Shown in pieces: positions 7,471 through 13,925 of a stretch of DNA of 20,115 nt; the first letter of the stretch is position 1; each line of letters opens with the position of its first letter. The notes below the pieces were generated by a model, which ran no database searches, was not told the DNA's origin, and saw nothing but the letters and a program-made list of their open reading frames with translations. Source of the DNA: a virus. A program made the position numbers and the translations under genes. The stretch covers positions 1-20,115 of the IMG/VR virus record IMGVR_UViG_3300042861_000770; one strand, given 5' to 3'.

Positions 7471-7581
7471 TCAATAATTGTTTTTGTGTTTTTGTTTACG
7501 AGTGTATTGTTTTTTACTCTTGTAAACAATTGGTCTTGTCGCTGACCATATCTCCTGCATTGTAATTTCAATTGTTTTCAT
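7471..7581 (-). CDS. 36-aa basic peptide with KSKK-Y-RK tail
   Basis: A short frame begins M-K-T-I-E-I-T-M-Q-E-I-W and ends K-S-K-K-Q-Y-T-R-K-Q-K-H-K-N-N-Y. The W-x(7)-V-Y-K-S-K-K-x-Y-x-R-K pattern recalls a very small phage hypothetical family with a basic tail. The stop is followed at once by a good leftward terminator, which argues for real expression. The strongly basic C-terminus would suit nucleic acid or ribosome binding, but this is a guess. Confidence 0.65.
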   Translation of the reverse strand: MKTIEITMQEIWSATRPIVYKSKKQYTRKQKHKNNY

Positions 7582-7742
7582 CTTATTTTTTTATAGGTTA
7601 ATAACTAATTCTGTGCTAAGATAATACTTTTTTTTAAATATTGATATAAATGTGAAAAAAATTATTAAAAAAATTTTAAAAGAGAAAATTAAAAGGTCTT
7701 AATAATTATATGATTGGTAATTGTTGTTAGTATGGGGTTTGA

Positions 7743-7774
7743 AATAAAACAAAAGGCGAAAAATAAATTTCGCC
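7743..7774 (-). terminator. Leftward terminator of candidate RNA
   Basis: GGCGAAA (7755-7761) and TTTCGCC (7768-7774) form a 7-bp stem with a 6-nt loop. On the minus strand it is followed by TTTTGTTTTATTT. It defines the 3' end of the candidate RNA. Confidence 0.75.
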
Positions 7775-7947
7775 CTCTAAACTCATTCTCGTAGAGTATG
7801 TTCGCCTGTTAAGCACTTACAGGAGAGCTTACGATTACCACCCTTAGATGTATTCGGGGTATCGCCCCTCGTTTTCAATCGCAATGGTACTTTCTAGGTA
7901 ACCATTAGTTTTTTTTTGGGAAAACCATAAAACCTCAATCATTTAAC
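7745..7947 (-). ncRNA. Candidate structured RNA, about 200 nt, unknown class
   Basis: This lies in a 413-nt gap without a credible protein gene. Reading leftward from a near-perfect host promoter, the stems are: ACCATT/AATGGT (7901-7906 with 7883-7888), a domain closed by GCGATT/AATCGT (7882-7877 with 7836-7831) that encloses GGGG-cgata-CCCC (7868-7856), CCTGT/ACAGG (7823-7805), CTCTA/TAGAG (7796-7775), and a final GGCGAAA/TTTCGCC terminator. The domain-closing stem needs a G-U pair that exists only in the minus-strand RNA. GC content is visibly higher than in the flanks. It does not match tRNA, tmRNA, RNase P or SRP RNA as I know them. The remainder of the gap (7582-7744, 7983-7994) is AT-rich with no clear feature. 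Confidence 0.6.
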
Positions 7948-7951
7948 TATA

Positions 7952-7982
7952 CAAAGGTATAAATATTTTCTTAATATCCAAA
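7952..7982 (-). promoter_or_regulatory. Bacteroidota-type promoter for candidate RNA
   Basis: On the minus strand TTTG (7982-7979) and TACCTTTG (7959-7952) are separated by exactly 19 nt, a full match to TTTG-N19-TAnnTTTG. The start of transcription is expected near 7945-7947. The -33 box lies 12 nt past the stop of the upstream gene. Confidence 0.7.
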
Positions 7983-7994
7983 CATTTTTTAAAA

Positions 7995-8285
7995 TTAATT
8001 TAAAAATATTTCACCGAACTTTGTTTTTTGGACGATATTGTTTACTGCAACTTCCTGTTTATCAACAATATCTGGTATTTTTAAATCAACAACTATATTT
8101 ATCATTTGTTCCTTGGTTAAGGTTATATCCTTTCCTTCTTCAACATTTTTTTCACAACGTTGACGAAGTTTTAAATAAAACTCATCTTTTTGTAATTCAC
8201 CAATTAAATCCATTAGATCATTTGGGTTTTTTTCAAAAAAAGTAATAACTTGATTCAAATAAATTTCAATATCAACATTTTTCAT
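7995..8285 (-). CDS. Small unknown phage protein (96 aa)
   Basis: Mostly helical, with N-terminal D-I-E-I-Y-L-N-Q-V-I-T-F-F-E-K-N-P-N-D-L, a central E-E-G-K-D-I-T-L-T-K-E-Q-M-I-N-I segment and a terminal K-F-G-E-I-F-L-N. I recall similar hypothetical proteins in marine tailed phages, always without function. There is no membrane segment and a single cysteine. It is cotranscribed with the 646-aa gene, 13 nt downstream of it. Confidence 0.75.
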   Translation of the reverse strand: MKNVDIEIYLNQVITFFEKNPNDLMDLIGELQKDEFYLKLRQRCEKNVEEGKDITLTKEQMINIVVDLKIPDIVDKQEVAVNNIVQKTKFGEIFLN

Positions 8286-8298
8286 ATTGTAGTTATAA

Positions 8299-10239
8299 TT
8301 AAAGTAAACAATCGCCTTTCATCTCATCAGGATAGTTAACTGGCCAAAATGTGTCAGCACTTGTGTCAACATATCTTTTAAACTCTTCTGGTAATGTTTC
8401 AATATCAATTGGTGAATTTTCAACAGAGATAAACAATAAACATCTTAAATCAACAACACTATTTGGGAATGTTGTCAATTCCTCATTATTAGTTAAAGTT
8501 AAAAATTGTAAATTAGTAAGGTTACCTACTGTTTCTGGTAATTTATTAATACAATTATTAAAAACTAATGTTTGTAAATTAATTAATTTACCAATTGAAT
8601 CCGGGATGTCAAAGATTACCTTGTCGTTTGATGTATTGTCAACTTCAAAAAGTATTGTTGTGTCTGGTATACTATCTAATAACTCATTCATACCAAACAT
8701 TCTAATATATTTTGCACTAGTATCTGAAGGGTATTTAATTTGTATTATATCACCAAATTGATTATTAAGTTCATTAGAAAATTTTTCCTTTAAACTTTTA
8801 TAATATGGTCTCATTTCTTTACTTAATATGATTTCCATATCATTTTCATTTAAATCTTTAAGGGTCTTTTGTAATAATTTTTCACGTTTCTTTGAAATGT
8901 AGTACCCCATTGCACTAGGTGTTAATGCTCTAACCATTCCAGCCGATAATTCATTCCCTAAACCAATGTATTTTTTTTGTAATTCTTCTGGAAAATTCCC
9001 AAAAATCTCATCACCTCTTGGTGTTGATTTAAGCTCGGGACTTCTTAATTCTAACCATAGTTCAACTTCTTCTAAACTACCTAATTCTGAAATAGGATCT
9101 GTAGTATTTAAATTGTAAGATTTATATTTTTTTAATTTTGCCTCATCTTCGCCATCGTATGGTTTTGCTTCTAAATAGTCTTTTTTACCTTCAAGAGCGG
9201 GAACTTTAGATACAATTTCACTCCAAGACAATTCATTACCACCAGCGTATCGTCCAGAGTTTGATCCATCGGCTAATCTCATACCACCATATTTATCAAC
9301 AAGGACAACGGTTGCGTAATTTAAATCAGTCTCTGGTAAATTTTTCTGAATAACATAATATAATGTTAAATTTTGATTTAAACGATAATTATAATAATAA
9401 TTTGAGGATCCTTCCCAAGAAGTACACCATCTTCTATCTGGTGCGAATTTCTTTCTAATGTTAATACATTTATGTTTTTGGTCTGGTGCAAAAATTAAAA
9501 TATCATCATCTTCATATGCAATATCAACATCACTAGTGTCAACTTCTGGTACTGTATACTCACTCTCTTCCATTGGTGTGTATCCGTCAACAATATGTTC
9601 AAATTCAATAAAATTCATCAATTTACTTAGTTTTGCATTCAATGGGATTAGATCGTAGTGTTTTACAAAACGTTTAACCCTAGGTAAGATTGCGGTCATA
9701 ACATCTTCATCTGGATTTTCATCGTGAAATTTTTGTGCTATTGCTACTATAAGTTCATTGACACCTTGGTTATTAAACTTTGTAAAATACCGTTGAACCA
9801 AACTATTTAACTCAGACGGATTAATATTTGTAACGTCTGATTTAAATTCTCTCGCTTGAGGTAAGTTTGTTTTAATCTCAAAGAATTTTTTAATATTATT
9901 TTTTGTTAATTGTAAATCAGCGCCTTTATTTTTTGCGATATAATCCTGGACTAAACCATCTAAATCTTTTTTAGTTTTTTGTTGTGTTGATTTACTTGTG
10001 ATTAGACTTTTTAATTTTTGGTATGAGTGCTTGAAGATGTCTTTATCTGCGTTATCCAAGCCACTTTTAAATCGTTCAAAATCAGAGATTGTTTTACGTA
10101 TCTCATCTTCGGTTTCATCAGTTTCTTTTGTAAACTTATCTAATAATTTTTTAACCGTAGATTCCGGGTATTCTAATAATATTTTTTTAGTTGTTAAATT
10201 TTCTTTAACTACTTTTGATAATATATTTACTAATTCCAT
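8299..10239 (-). CDS. 646-aa protein: CTS-like start, WCTS domain, C-terminal LRR
   Basis: The N-terminus is a short helix ending in L-L-E at residues 21-23, compatible with a capsid-targeting and prohead-protease site. Residues 24-200 are helical and include a repeat-like P-E-S-T-V-K-K-L-L-D-K-F block and an acidic segment. A compact domain at about 240-345 contains R-R-W-C-T-S-W (269-275), a YYYNYR run, L-T-L-Y-Y-V-I-Q-K, and V-V-L-V-D-K-Y-G-G; I recall this domain from large phages without known activity. A helical part follows, then about 3-4 leucine-rich repeats near 545-625 (I-P-D-S-I-G-K-L-I-N-L-Q-T-L, L-P-E-T-V-G-N-L-T-N-L). LRRs are usually protein-binding. It leads its operon behind a TATTTAT motif. 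Confidence 0.8.
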   Translation of the reverse strand: MELVNILSKVVKENLTTKKILLEYPESTVKKLLDKFTKETDETEDEIRKTISDFERFKSGLDNADKDIFKHSYQKLKSLITSKSTQQKTKKDLDGLVQDYIAKNKGADLQLTKNNIKKFFEIKTNLPQAREFKSDVTNINPSELNSLVQRYFTKFNNQGVNELIVAIAQKFHDENPDEDVMTAILPRVKRFVKHYDLIPLNAKLSKLMNFIEFEHIVDGYTPMEESEYTVPEVDTSDVDIAYEDDDILIFAPDQKHKCINIRKKFAPDRRWCTSWEGSSNYYYNYRLNQNLTLYYVIQKNLPETDLNYATVVLVDKYGGMRLADGSNSGRYAGGNELSWSEIVSKVPALEGKKDYLEAKPYDGEDEAKLKKYKSYNLNTTDPISELGSLEEVELWLELRSPELKSTPRGDEIFGNFPEELQKKYIGLGNELSAGMVRALTPSAMGYYISKKREKLLQKTLKDLNENDMEIILSKEMRPYYKSLKEKFSNELNNQFGDIIQIKYPSDTSAKYIRMFGMNELLDSIPDTTILFEVDNTSNDKVIFDIPDSIGKLINLQTLVFNNCINKLPETVGNLTNLQFLTLTNNEELTTFPNSVVDLRCLLFISVENSPIDIETLPEEFKRYVDTSADTFWPVNYPDEMKGDCLL

Positions 10240-10254
10240 ATTTCTTTTTTTTTG

Positions 10255-10269
10255 TTAATTATAAATATC
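10255..10269 (-). promoter_or_regulatory. TATTTAT motif upstream of 646-aa gene
   Basis: On the minus strand GATATTTATAATTAA ends 15 nt before the ATG at 10239. It is nearly identical to GATATTTATAATAA before the gene starting at 15071, a different operon. No TAnnTTTG box is present here. Confidence 0.45.
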
Positions 10270-10342
10270 ACTAAACATATAAAATTCACCAACGTTTTAA
10301 AATATCCTTTCCAATTCGTCACACTTTATTTATATTTTACGT

Positions 10343-10504
10343 ATGGAAACGAAAGAAGCAACAAAAGTCGGGTGTAGTGCCTGTAAATCAAATAAAGGTG
10401 TTAAACAGACTCAGAATTTTTTATTTTGGTTTGGCGGCATTATGTTCGCCTTTGCAATATATGGTGTTATATCATTTATCTATGACATAATTAATTTATT
10501 TTAA
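10343..10504 (+). CDS. 53-aa small Cys-motif membrane protein
   Basis: The N-terminal cytoplasmic-type segment has G-C-S-A-C-K-S-N-K-G at residues 10-19. One hydrophobic segment follows (about 25-47, F-L-F-W-F-G-G-I-M-F-A-F-A-I-Y), then a short tail. C-x-x-C may bind metal or be redox active. The G-C-x-x-C-K-x-N-K-G block mirrors the start of the 44-aa protein at 3413. It stands alone on the plus strand behind a TATTTATATTTT motif (10328-10339), and its stop overlaps the dnaJ stop by 3-4 nt in convergent orientation. Confidence 0.75.
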   Translation: METKEATKVGCSACKSNKGVKQTQNFLFWFGGIMFAFAIYGVISFIYDIINLF

Positions 10505-11436
10505 GTTTTTTCATACTTTAAATATTGATTTATAAATAAATCACCAACACCATTATATTTAAATCCCTTACCTTTTACTCTTAACGGTTTGGATGTGTCA
10601 ATATTTTTTGGGAAATTGATTTTCATTGTTCCGTCAGGGTGTGGTATTTCAAAAGATTCCTCATTAAAATCATTAATATTAAAGTATTTATTATATACTA
10701 AATTATTGTCGTACTTATCAAAGTCATTTTCGGTTTGTAAGTTAACCTTAATTATTAAATCACCATACAAACCTTCATTAAAATCACCAACACCTTTCAT
10801 TCTTAAAAATTGCCCATTATCAATACCGTGTGGTATTTTTACCTCAACTTTTTTTGTTTCATTTTTTGTACCATTTCCTAAACATTCATTACATTTATTT
10901 GTCAATGTGTAACCTCGTCCAGAACAATTGTTACACATCATAGAAACAATTTGTATAAACATACCACTACCCATCTGTTGTAAAATCTGTCCTTGTCCTG
11001 AGCAAGTTTGACAAATTTGTCTTTCACCACCTTTACCATCACAAGGTTCACATTTAATTTTCCGATTAAACTCAAATTGTTTTTCTTTTGATTGGAAAGA
11101 ATCTAACACTGTAATATCAACTGCGATTGTTTTTGTGTGAACTCTATGTTCTTGTGATTCGTGACCTCTGTGCATATTTCTAAAGGCAGCTCTGAACGCT
11201 TCACCATATTGACCTTTTATTCCACTGAAAGGGTTTTTTCGTTCAAAATCGTATTTCTTACGACTTTCCTCATTACCAATAGCGTCGTAAGCAATTGATA
11301 TGTTTTTAAAAATTTCCTCATCACCACCTTTATCTGGATGATTTTCTTTTGCTAACTTTCTATACGCTTTTTTTATGTCATCTTGTGTTGCGTCTTCTGA
11401 AACACCTAGAATAGTGTAATAATTGTCAGTATTCAT
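10501..11436 (-). CDS. dnaJ: DnaJ (Hsp40) co-chaperone, no G/F linker
   Basis: This 311-aa class I-type J protein has its J domain at residues 4-65 with H-P-D at 33-35 (H-P-D-K-G-G), which stimulates DnaK ATPase. Four C-x-x-C-x-G-x-G repeats follow at C129, C142, C168 and C182 and bind two zincs, then a client-binding beta domain. The Gly/Phe-rich linker typical of cellular DnaJ is almost absent: about 60 charged residues with little glycine separate J and zinc domains. At 311 aa it is clearly shorter than the usual 370-380. No dnaK or grpE is in the window, so it probably recruits host DnaK for phage protein folding or assembly. Confidence 0.95.
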   Translation of the reverse strand: MNTDNYYTILGVSEDATQDDIKKAYRKLAKENHPDKGGDEEIFKNISIAYDAIGNEESRKKYDFERKNPFSGIKGQYGEAFRAAFRNMHRGHESQEHRVHTKTIAVDITVLDSFQSKEKQFEFNRKIKCEPCDGKGGERQICQTCSGQGQILQQMGSGMFIQIVSMMCNNCSGRGYTLTNKCNECLGNGTKNETKKVEVKIPHGIDNGQFLRMKGVGDFNEGLYGDLIIKVNLQTENDFDKYDNNLVYNKYFNINDFNEESFEIPHPDGTMKINFPKNIDTSKPLRVKGKGFKYNGVGDLFINQYLKYEKT

Positions 11437-11464
11437 TTTTTATTAAATTTTAATATCTTTAATG

Positions 11465-11496
11465 CAAATATAGTAATTTTTTATGAAATACCTAAT
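11465..11496 (-). promoter_or_regulatory. Probable Bacteroidota-type promoter of dnaJ
   Basis: On the minus strand TATATTTG (11472-11465) matches TAnnTTTG; about 20 nt upstream is only TTAG, a weak -33 match. The spacing to the dnaJ ATG is 28 nt. This fits expression by host RNA polymerase. Confidence 0.45.
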
Positions 11497-12115
11497 AGTT
11501 TTGTTTAAAAATAAAGAAAGAAAGAAAATAATTAAAAAATTTAAAACCAAAGAAAGGGCTGAAAAATTTTTTGATAAATTACTAAATAATGATGTTGTTT
11601 TTAACAAAGAGGTTGAGAATGGTAAAAGTTGTGAATTTGAACTTGGGATATTAGAAAATGATTCTAAAGACTTTACACCTTTTTATGTAAGGGATGAACT
11701 AGGTCGTCAAATAAAAATTGAAATTGATGATCCTAATTATAAAATAACTAAGATATCAAAATATAAGGTTGAGGAGTTTTTATACGATTTACAAACCAAA
11801 AATAAAATCCCATTCAAGTATTTCTATAGTAAGTATTTAAAAGTAACTGGTCTTAAATTTATATCTAAATTAAACAACAAACTATTAGTTCAAGAAGATG
11901 ATAATTATTTCTTATTCTCACTAAAAAGTGATGGTGATAGTAATCGGTTTTTAAAAATCCTTGAAGATACGTTATATAAAAATAAAAGAAGTGATTGTGT
12001 TGTGGTCTACGACACGTCAATACAACAAAAAAAATACCTTTACTCAATATTAGAAAGTAAAGGTATCTCAAAGTCGTTTTTATATAGAAATTCAACTACG
12101 TTTTTTACTGAATAA
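11483..12115 (+). CDS. Unknown 210-aa protein
   Basis: Basic, Lys-rich N-terminus (K-N-K-E-R-K-K-I-I-K-K-F-K-T-K-E-R-A-E-K-F-F-D-K-L-L) that resembles a small alpha/beta module, followed by F-Y-V-R-D-E-L-G-R-Q-I-K-I-E-I near residues 72-86. The C-terminal half has V-V-V-Y-D-T-S and a helix ending S-I-L-E-S-K-G-I. There are no membrane segments and no recognised catalytic motif. It is transcribed divergently from dnaJ with a 46-nt spacer and overlaps the convergent 114-aa gene by 24 nt. Confidence 0.75.
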   Translation: MKYLIVLFKNKERKKIIKKFKTKERAEKFFDKLLNNDVVFNKEVENGKSCEFELGILENDSKDFTPFYVRDELGRQIKIEIDDPNYKITKISKYKVEEFLYDLQTKNKIPFKYFYSKYLKVTGLKFISKLNNKLLVQEDDNYFLFSLKSDGDSNRFLKILEDTLYKNKRSDCVVVYDTSIQQKKYLYSILESKGISKSFLYRNSTTFFTE

Positions 12116-12436
12116 TTTTAAAAGTTTATTTAAAAATGTATCATTAATCACTGGTTCTAAAACTTCCGTTGATGTTTGATCTTTTTCTATTTTATTTAGT
12201 TCTTTTTCAAGACTACCTTTAAGTATGAAAACAACTTCAACACCTGAAATATCAATTTTAAAACGATTTTTGTTTTCGTTTATTTCTGGGAATTGTTTTT
12301 TGATGTTATAAAAATCATACACGTTTAATTCGTAAACCAAAACACCTAATCCTGTTGGAAATAATTTTTGTATACCATCTGTTATTAACGCTAAGTTTGT
12401 TAAATCCCCATAATTATTTTCTTGAACCGTTTCCAT
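12092..12436 (-). CDS. Unknown 114-aa protein
   Basis: N-terminal G-D-L-T-N-L-A-L-I-T-D-G-I-Q-K-L-F-P-T-G followed by a strand (L-G-V-L-V-Y-E-L) suggests a small alpha/beta fold. A second strand pair (F-K-I-D-I-S-G-V-E-V-V-F-I-L-K) and a basic tail (L-F-S-K-K-R-S) follow. No known motif is seen. It is the last gene of a leftward run; its ATG overlaps the previous small gene by 37 nt and its 3' end overlaps a convergent gene. Confidence 0.65.
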   Translation of the reverse strand: METVQENNYGDLTNLALITDGIQKLFPTGLGVLVYELNVYDFYNIKKQFPEINENKNRFKIDISGVEVVFILKGSLEKELNKIEKDQTSTEVLEPVINDTFLNKLLKLFSKKRS

Positions 12437-12606
12437 AATGTTTGTTTCTCTTCTTTTGGTAGTATCTCTTCCCTCTTAAAATTTTTTATTTGCTGGATAA
12501 ACTGTTTTTTTTCACGTTCCAGTTGTTGTTGGTCTAATAATATCTCATTCTTCAACCACTCTATGTTCTTCTCTTTCTCTGTTTTCAATTGTACCATATT
12601 CATCAT
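12400..12606 (-). CDS. Small coiled-coil protein (68 aa)
   Basis: This is nearly all one charged helix, with heptad-like Q-L-E-R-E-K-K-Q-F-I-Q-Q-I-K-N-F-K-R-E-E and a basic aromatic tail (L-W-K-R-F-K-K-I-I-M-G). I recall this helix plus W-x-R-x-K-K-I tail from small phage proteins. If it starts at 12606 it overlaps the upstream gene by 62 nt; Met4 at 12597 shortens the overlap to 53 nt. That amount of overlap is unusual but is repeated with the next gene (37 nt), which suggests a compressed cluster. Confidence 0.6.
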   Translation of the reverse strand: MMNMVQLKTEKEKNIEWLKNEILLDQQQLEREKKQFIQQIKNFKREEILPKEEKQTLWKRFKKIIMGI

Positions 12607-12988
12607 CTAATTTAAGTTTATTTGACTCTAAGTCAAATTTTAAATCTTGTAACGTTATTAAGTTTTGTTTTTCAAAAATATTTTTTAACTCCTGGACTTT
12701 TAAACCAAATAAAAGTTCTTTTTCCTCAATTTCACGATTATATTTGATTACGTTTTTAATACTATCAACAATTGTATTGACAGTATCTTCATTAAATTCA
12801 ACACCAAAAGAAATTAGCCTCATTGTCGGATCTGTTGACTTATTTTCAATAACACTATCTTGTGGTACGTATTTTTTAGGTAATTTCCAATCTTTCGGAA
12901 ATGACATGTCAAAACTCAAGTAGGTTTTAAGTTTTCGGATTGATTGTATATAAGGATACAATTCATTAAATTCATTATAGATACTCAT
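12545..12988 (-). CDS. Unknown 147-aa protein, coiled-coil C-terminus
   Basis: Strand-rich N-terminal part (L-S-F-D-M-S-F-P-K-D-W-K-L-P-K-K-Y-V, about residues 24-41), then R-L-I-S-F-G-V-E-F-N-E-D-T-V and a long helix with E-L-L-F-G-L-K-V-Q-E-L-K-N-I-F-E-K. The pattern S-F-P-x-x-W-K-x-P-K-K-Y/F followed by a helix is familiar to me from marine phage hypothetical proteins next to a small coiled-coil gene, as here. No function can be assigned. Confidence 0.75.
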   Translation of the reverse strand: MSIYNEFNELYPYIQSIRKLKTYLSFDMSFPKDWKLPKKYVPQDSVIENKSTDPTMRLISFGVEFNEDTVNTIVDSIKNVIKYNREIEEKELLFGLKVQELKNIFEKQNLITLQDLKFDLESNKLKLDDEYGTIENREREEHRVVEE

Positions 12989-12992
12989 ATTA

Positions 12993-13181
12993 TTAATTTT
13001 TCATTATGTATGTTATTGCGTATGATATCATTATCCCGTAAAAAAATAATTCGCTTTTATTTAAAATTAATTTTTGAGGTGTCTTTTCCGATAACAACAA
13101 AAGAGTTTTAGTAATCAGTCTTAAAGACGACAAAAGCGAAAATACGAATACGAAAGAAAATATTGTATCTATATTAACCAT
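12993..13181 (-). CDS. 62-aa two-segment membrane peptide
   Basis: Two hydrophobic segments (about residues 5-30 and 43-60) flank a short charged loop (S-E-K-T-P-Q-K-L-I-L-N-K-S-E). Both termini would be on the same side of the inner membrane. The small size and two-TM topology are compatible with a holin or a superinfection-exclusion peptide, but it lies away from the amidase. The start ATG overlaps the histone-like gene stop by 8 nt and the stop lies 4 nt before the next gene, so it is cotranscribed. Confidence 0.65.
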   Translation of the reverse strand: MVNIDTIFSFVFVFSLLSSLRLITKTLLLLSEKTPQKLILNKSELFFYGIMISYAITYIMKN

Positions 13182-13350
13182 TCTTTCTAGCCTCTAAAAT
13201 TTCACCTCTAAACGTTTTTAATAGTTCTCTTAATTCTTGTGCTGCAGTTCTTGCTCTAGTTCCTGCTGATTTATTGTTTTTTTCATAAAATTTTGTTGAT
13301 TCGTCAGAAAGTGTCTCAACTAACGCTTTTATTTTTTCTAAAGTTTCCAT
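13174..13350 (-). CDS. Histone H1-like protein (Hc1 family)
   Basis: A 58-aa frame, M-E-T-L-E-K-I-K-A-L-V-E-T-L at the start, F-Y-E-K-N-N-K-S-A-G-T-R-A-R at residues 21-34, then Q-E-L-R-E-L-L-K-T-F-R-G-E-I-L-E-A-R. This is the Hc1 signature seen in chlamydial and Bacteroidota histone-like proteins (helix, F-Y-x-K-x-N-K-x-A-G-T-R-x-R turn, helix). The usual basic Ala/Lys tail is missing, so it is the conserved core only, as in many Bacteroidota copies. The expected role is DNA binding or compaction, of either phage or host DNA. It heads the small-gene run and overlaps the two-TM gene by 8 nt. Confidence 0.85.
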   Translation of the reverse strand: METLEKIKALVETLSDESTKFYEKNNKSAGTRARTAAQELRELLKTFRGEILEARKNG

Positions 13351-13401
13351 TTTTATTTTTTATTTATGTTTATTATTAGAATAATATCACTACATCAAAA
13401 A

Positions 13402-13878
13402 TTAGTAAATATTTATTCTCATATTTTTATCTAAGTTCTTATATATTGTTAAAATTAAATCTAAATCAGATTGTGTGAATGCTTTTTCAAAATCAAATAC
13501 ATCCATAAAAAACATATCAATTGATTCTCGGATTTTTTTATCCTTTTGTTTATAAAAAATTTCATCAAAAAAGTTCTGAAAATATTCGTAGTGTTCACCC
13601 TCTATTTCAAATATTATGTTTTCTTTTTTGAAGTCATTAATCAGTTGTTTCCAACACCAGTTGAAGTGTTTTAGATTATCTTCGTTGGTCATTTCTATTT
13701 TGGTCTCTGTAAGATCTTCATCCCCTAAAAAAGTAGTTGATAATTTAAGGTAAAGCGATCTACAAAAGTCATAATACAACTCCATTTTCTCAGAGAAAAT
13801 ATTATTTCTCGTCATCCACAAATCAACTTCTTCTCGTTGTAGTTGTTTTGTTATATAGTTAAAAAAATTATTCTCCAT
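13402..13878 (-). CDS. Unknown 158-aa protein with start inside a hairpin
   Basis: The start is set at the ATG at 13878 instead of the TTG two codons upstream. The protein begins M-E-N-N-F-F-N-Y and is helical, acidic and aromatic (W-C-W-K-Q-L-I-N-D-F-K-K, Y-E-Y-F-Q-N-F-F-D-E-I-F-Y). There is no membrane segment, signal peptide or recognised motif. Codons 1-7 form the 3' arm and T-tract of a 13-bp perfect inverted repeat, so expression is probably controlled at that hairpin. It lies between the Zn-ribbon gene and the histone-like gene in the same direction. Confidence 0.75.
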   Translation of the reverse strand: MENNFFNYITKQLQREEVDLWMTRNNIFSEKMELYYDFCRSLYLKLSTTFLGDEDLTETKIEMTNEDNLKHFNWCWKQLINDFKKENIIFEIEGEHYEYFQNFFDEIFYKQKDKKIRESIDMFFMDVFDFEKAFTQSDLDLILTIYKNLDKNMRINIY

Positions 13879-13902
13879 AAACAATTGTCTATGGAGAATA
13901 AT
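13861..13902 (-). terminator. Terminator-like hairpin covering a start codon
   Basis: ATTATTCTCCATA (13867-13879) and TATGGAGAATAAT (13890-13902) are perfect inverted repeats with a 10-nt loop that itself contains the palindrome ACAATTGT. On the minus strand the stem is followed by TTTTTT (13866-13861). It looks like a terminator after the gene ending at 13926, but its 3' arm contains the ATG and next codons of the following gene, so it could be an attenuator or a translational operator. Confidence 0.7.
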
Positions 13903-13925
13903 AATAAGGTTTTTACGTAAGTAAA

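Noticed and set aside
7745-7947. tRNA or tmRNA gene
   Set aside because: The stems have no T-loop (TTCNANNC), no acceptor pairing or CCA, and no tag reading frame.
8351-8761. Plus-strand 136-aa frame opposite the LRR region
   Set aside because: Composition (L/S/N-rich) mirrors the complementary strand of the LRR codons; there is no initiation signal.
12400-12988. Programmed frameshift joining the 147-aa and 68-aa frames
   Set aside because: No slippery heptamer with a downstream structure is apparent, and each frame has its own ATG and plausible ends.
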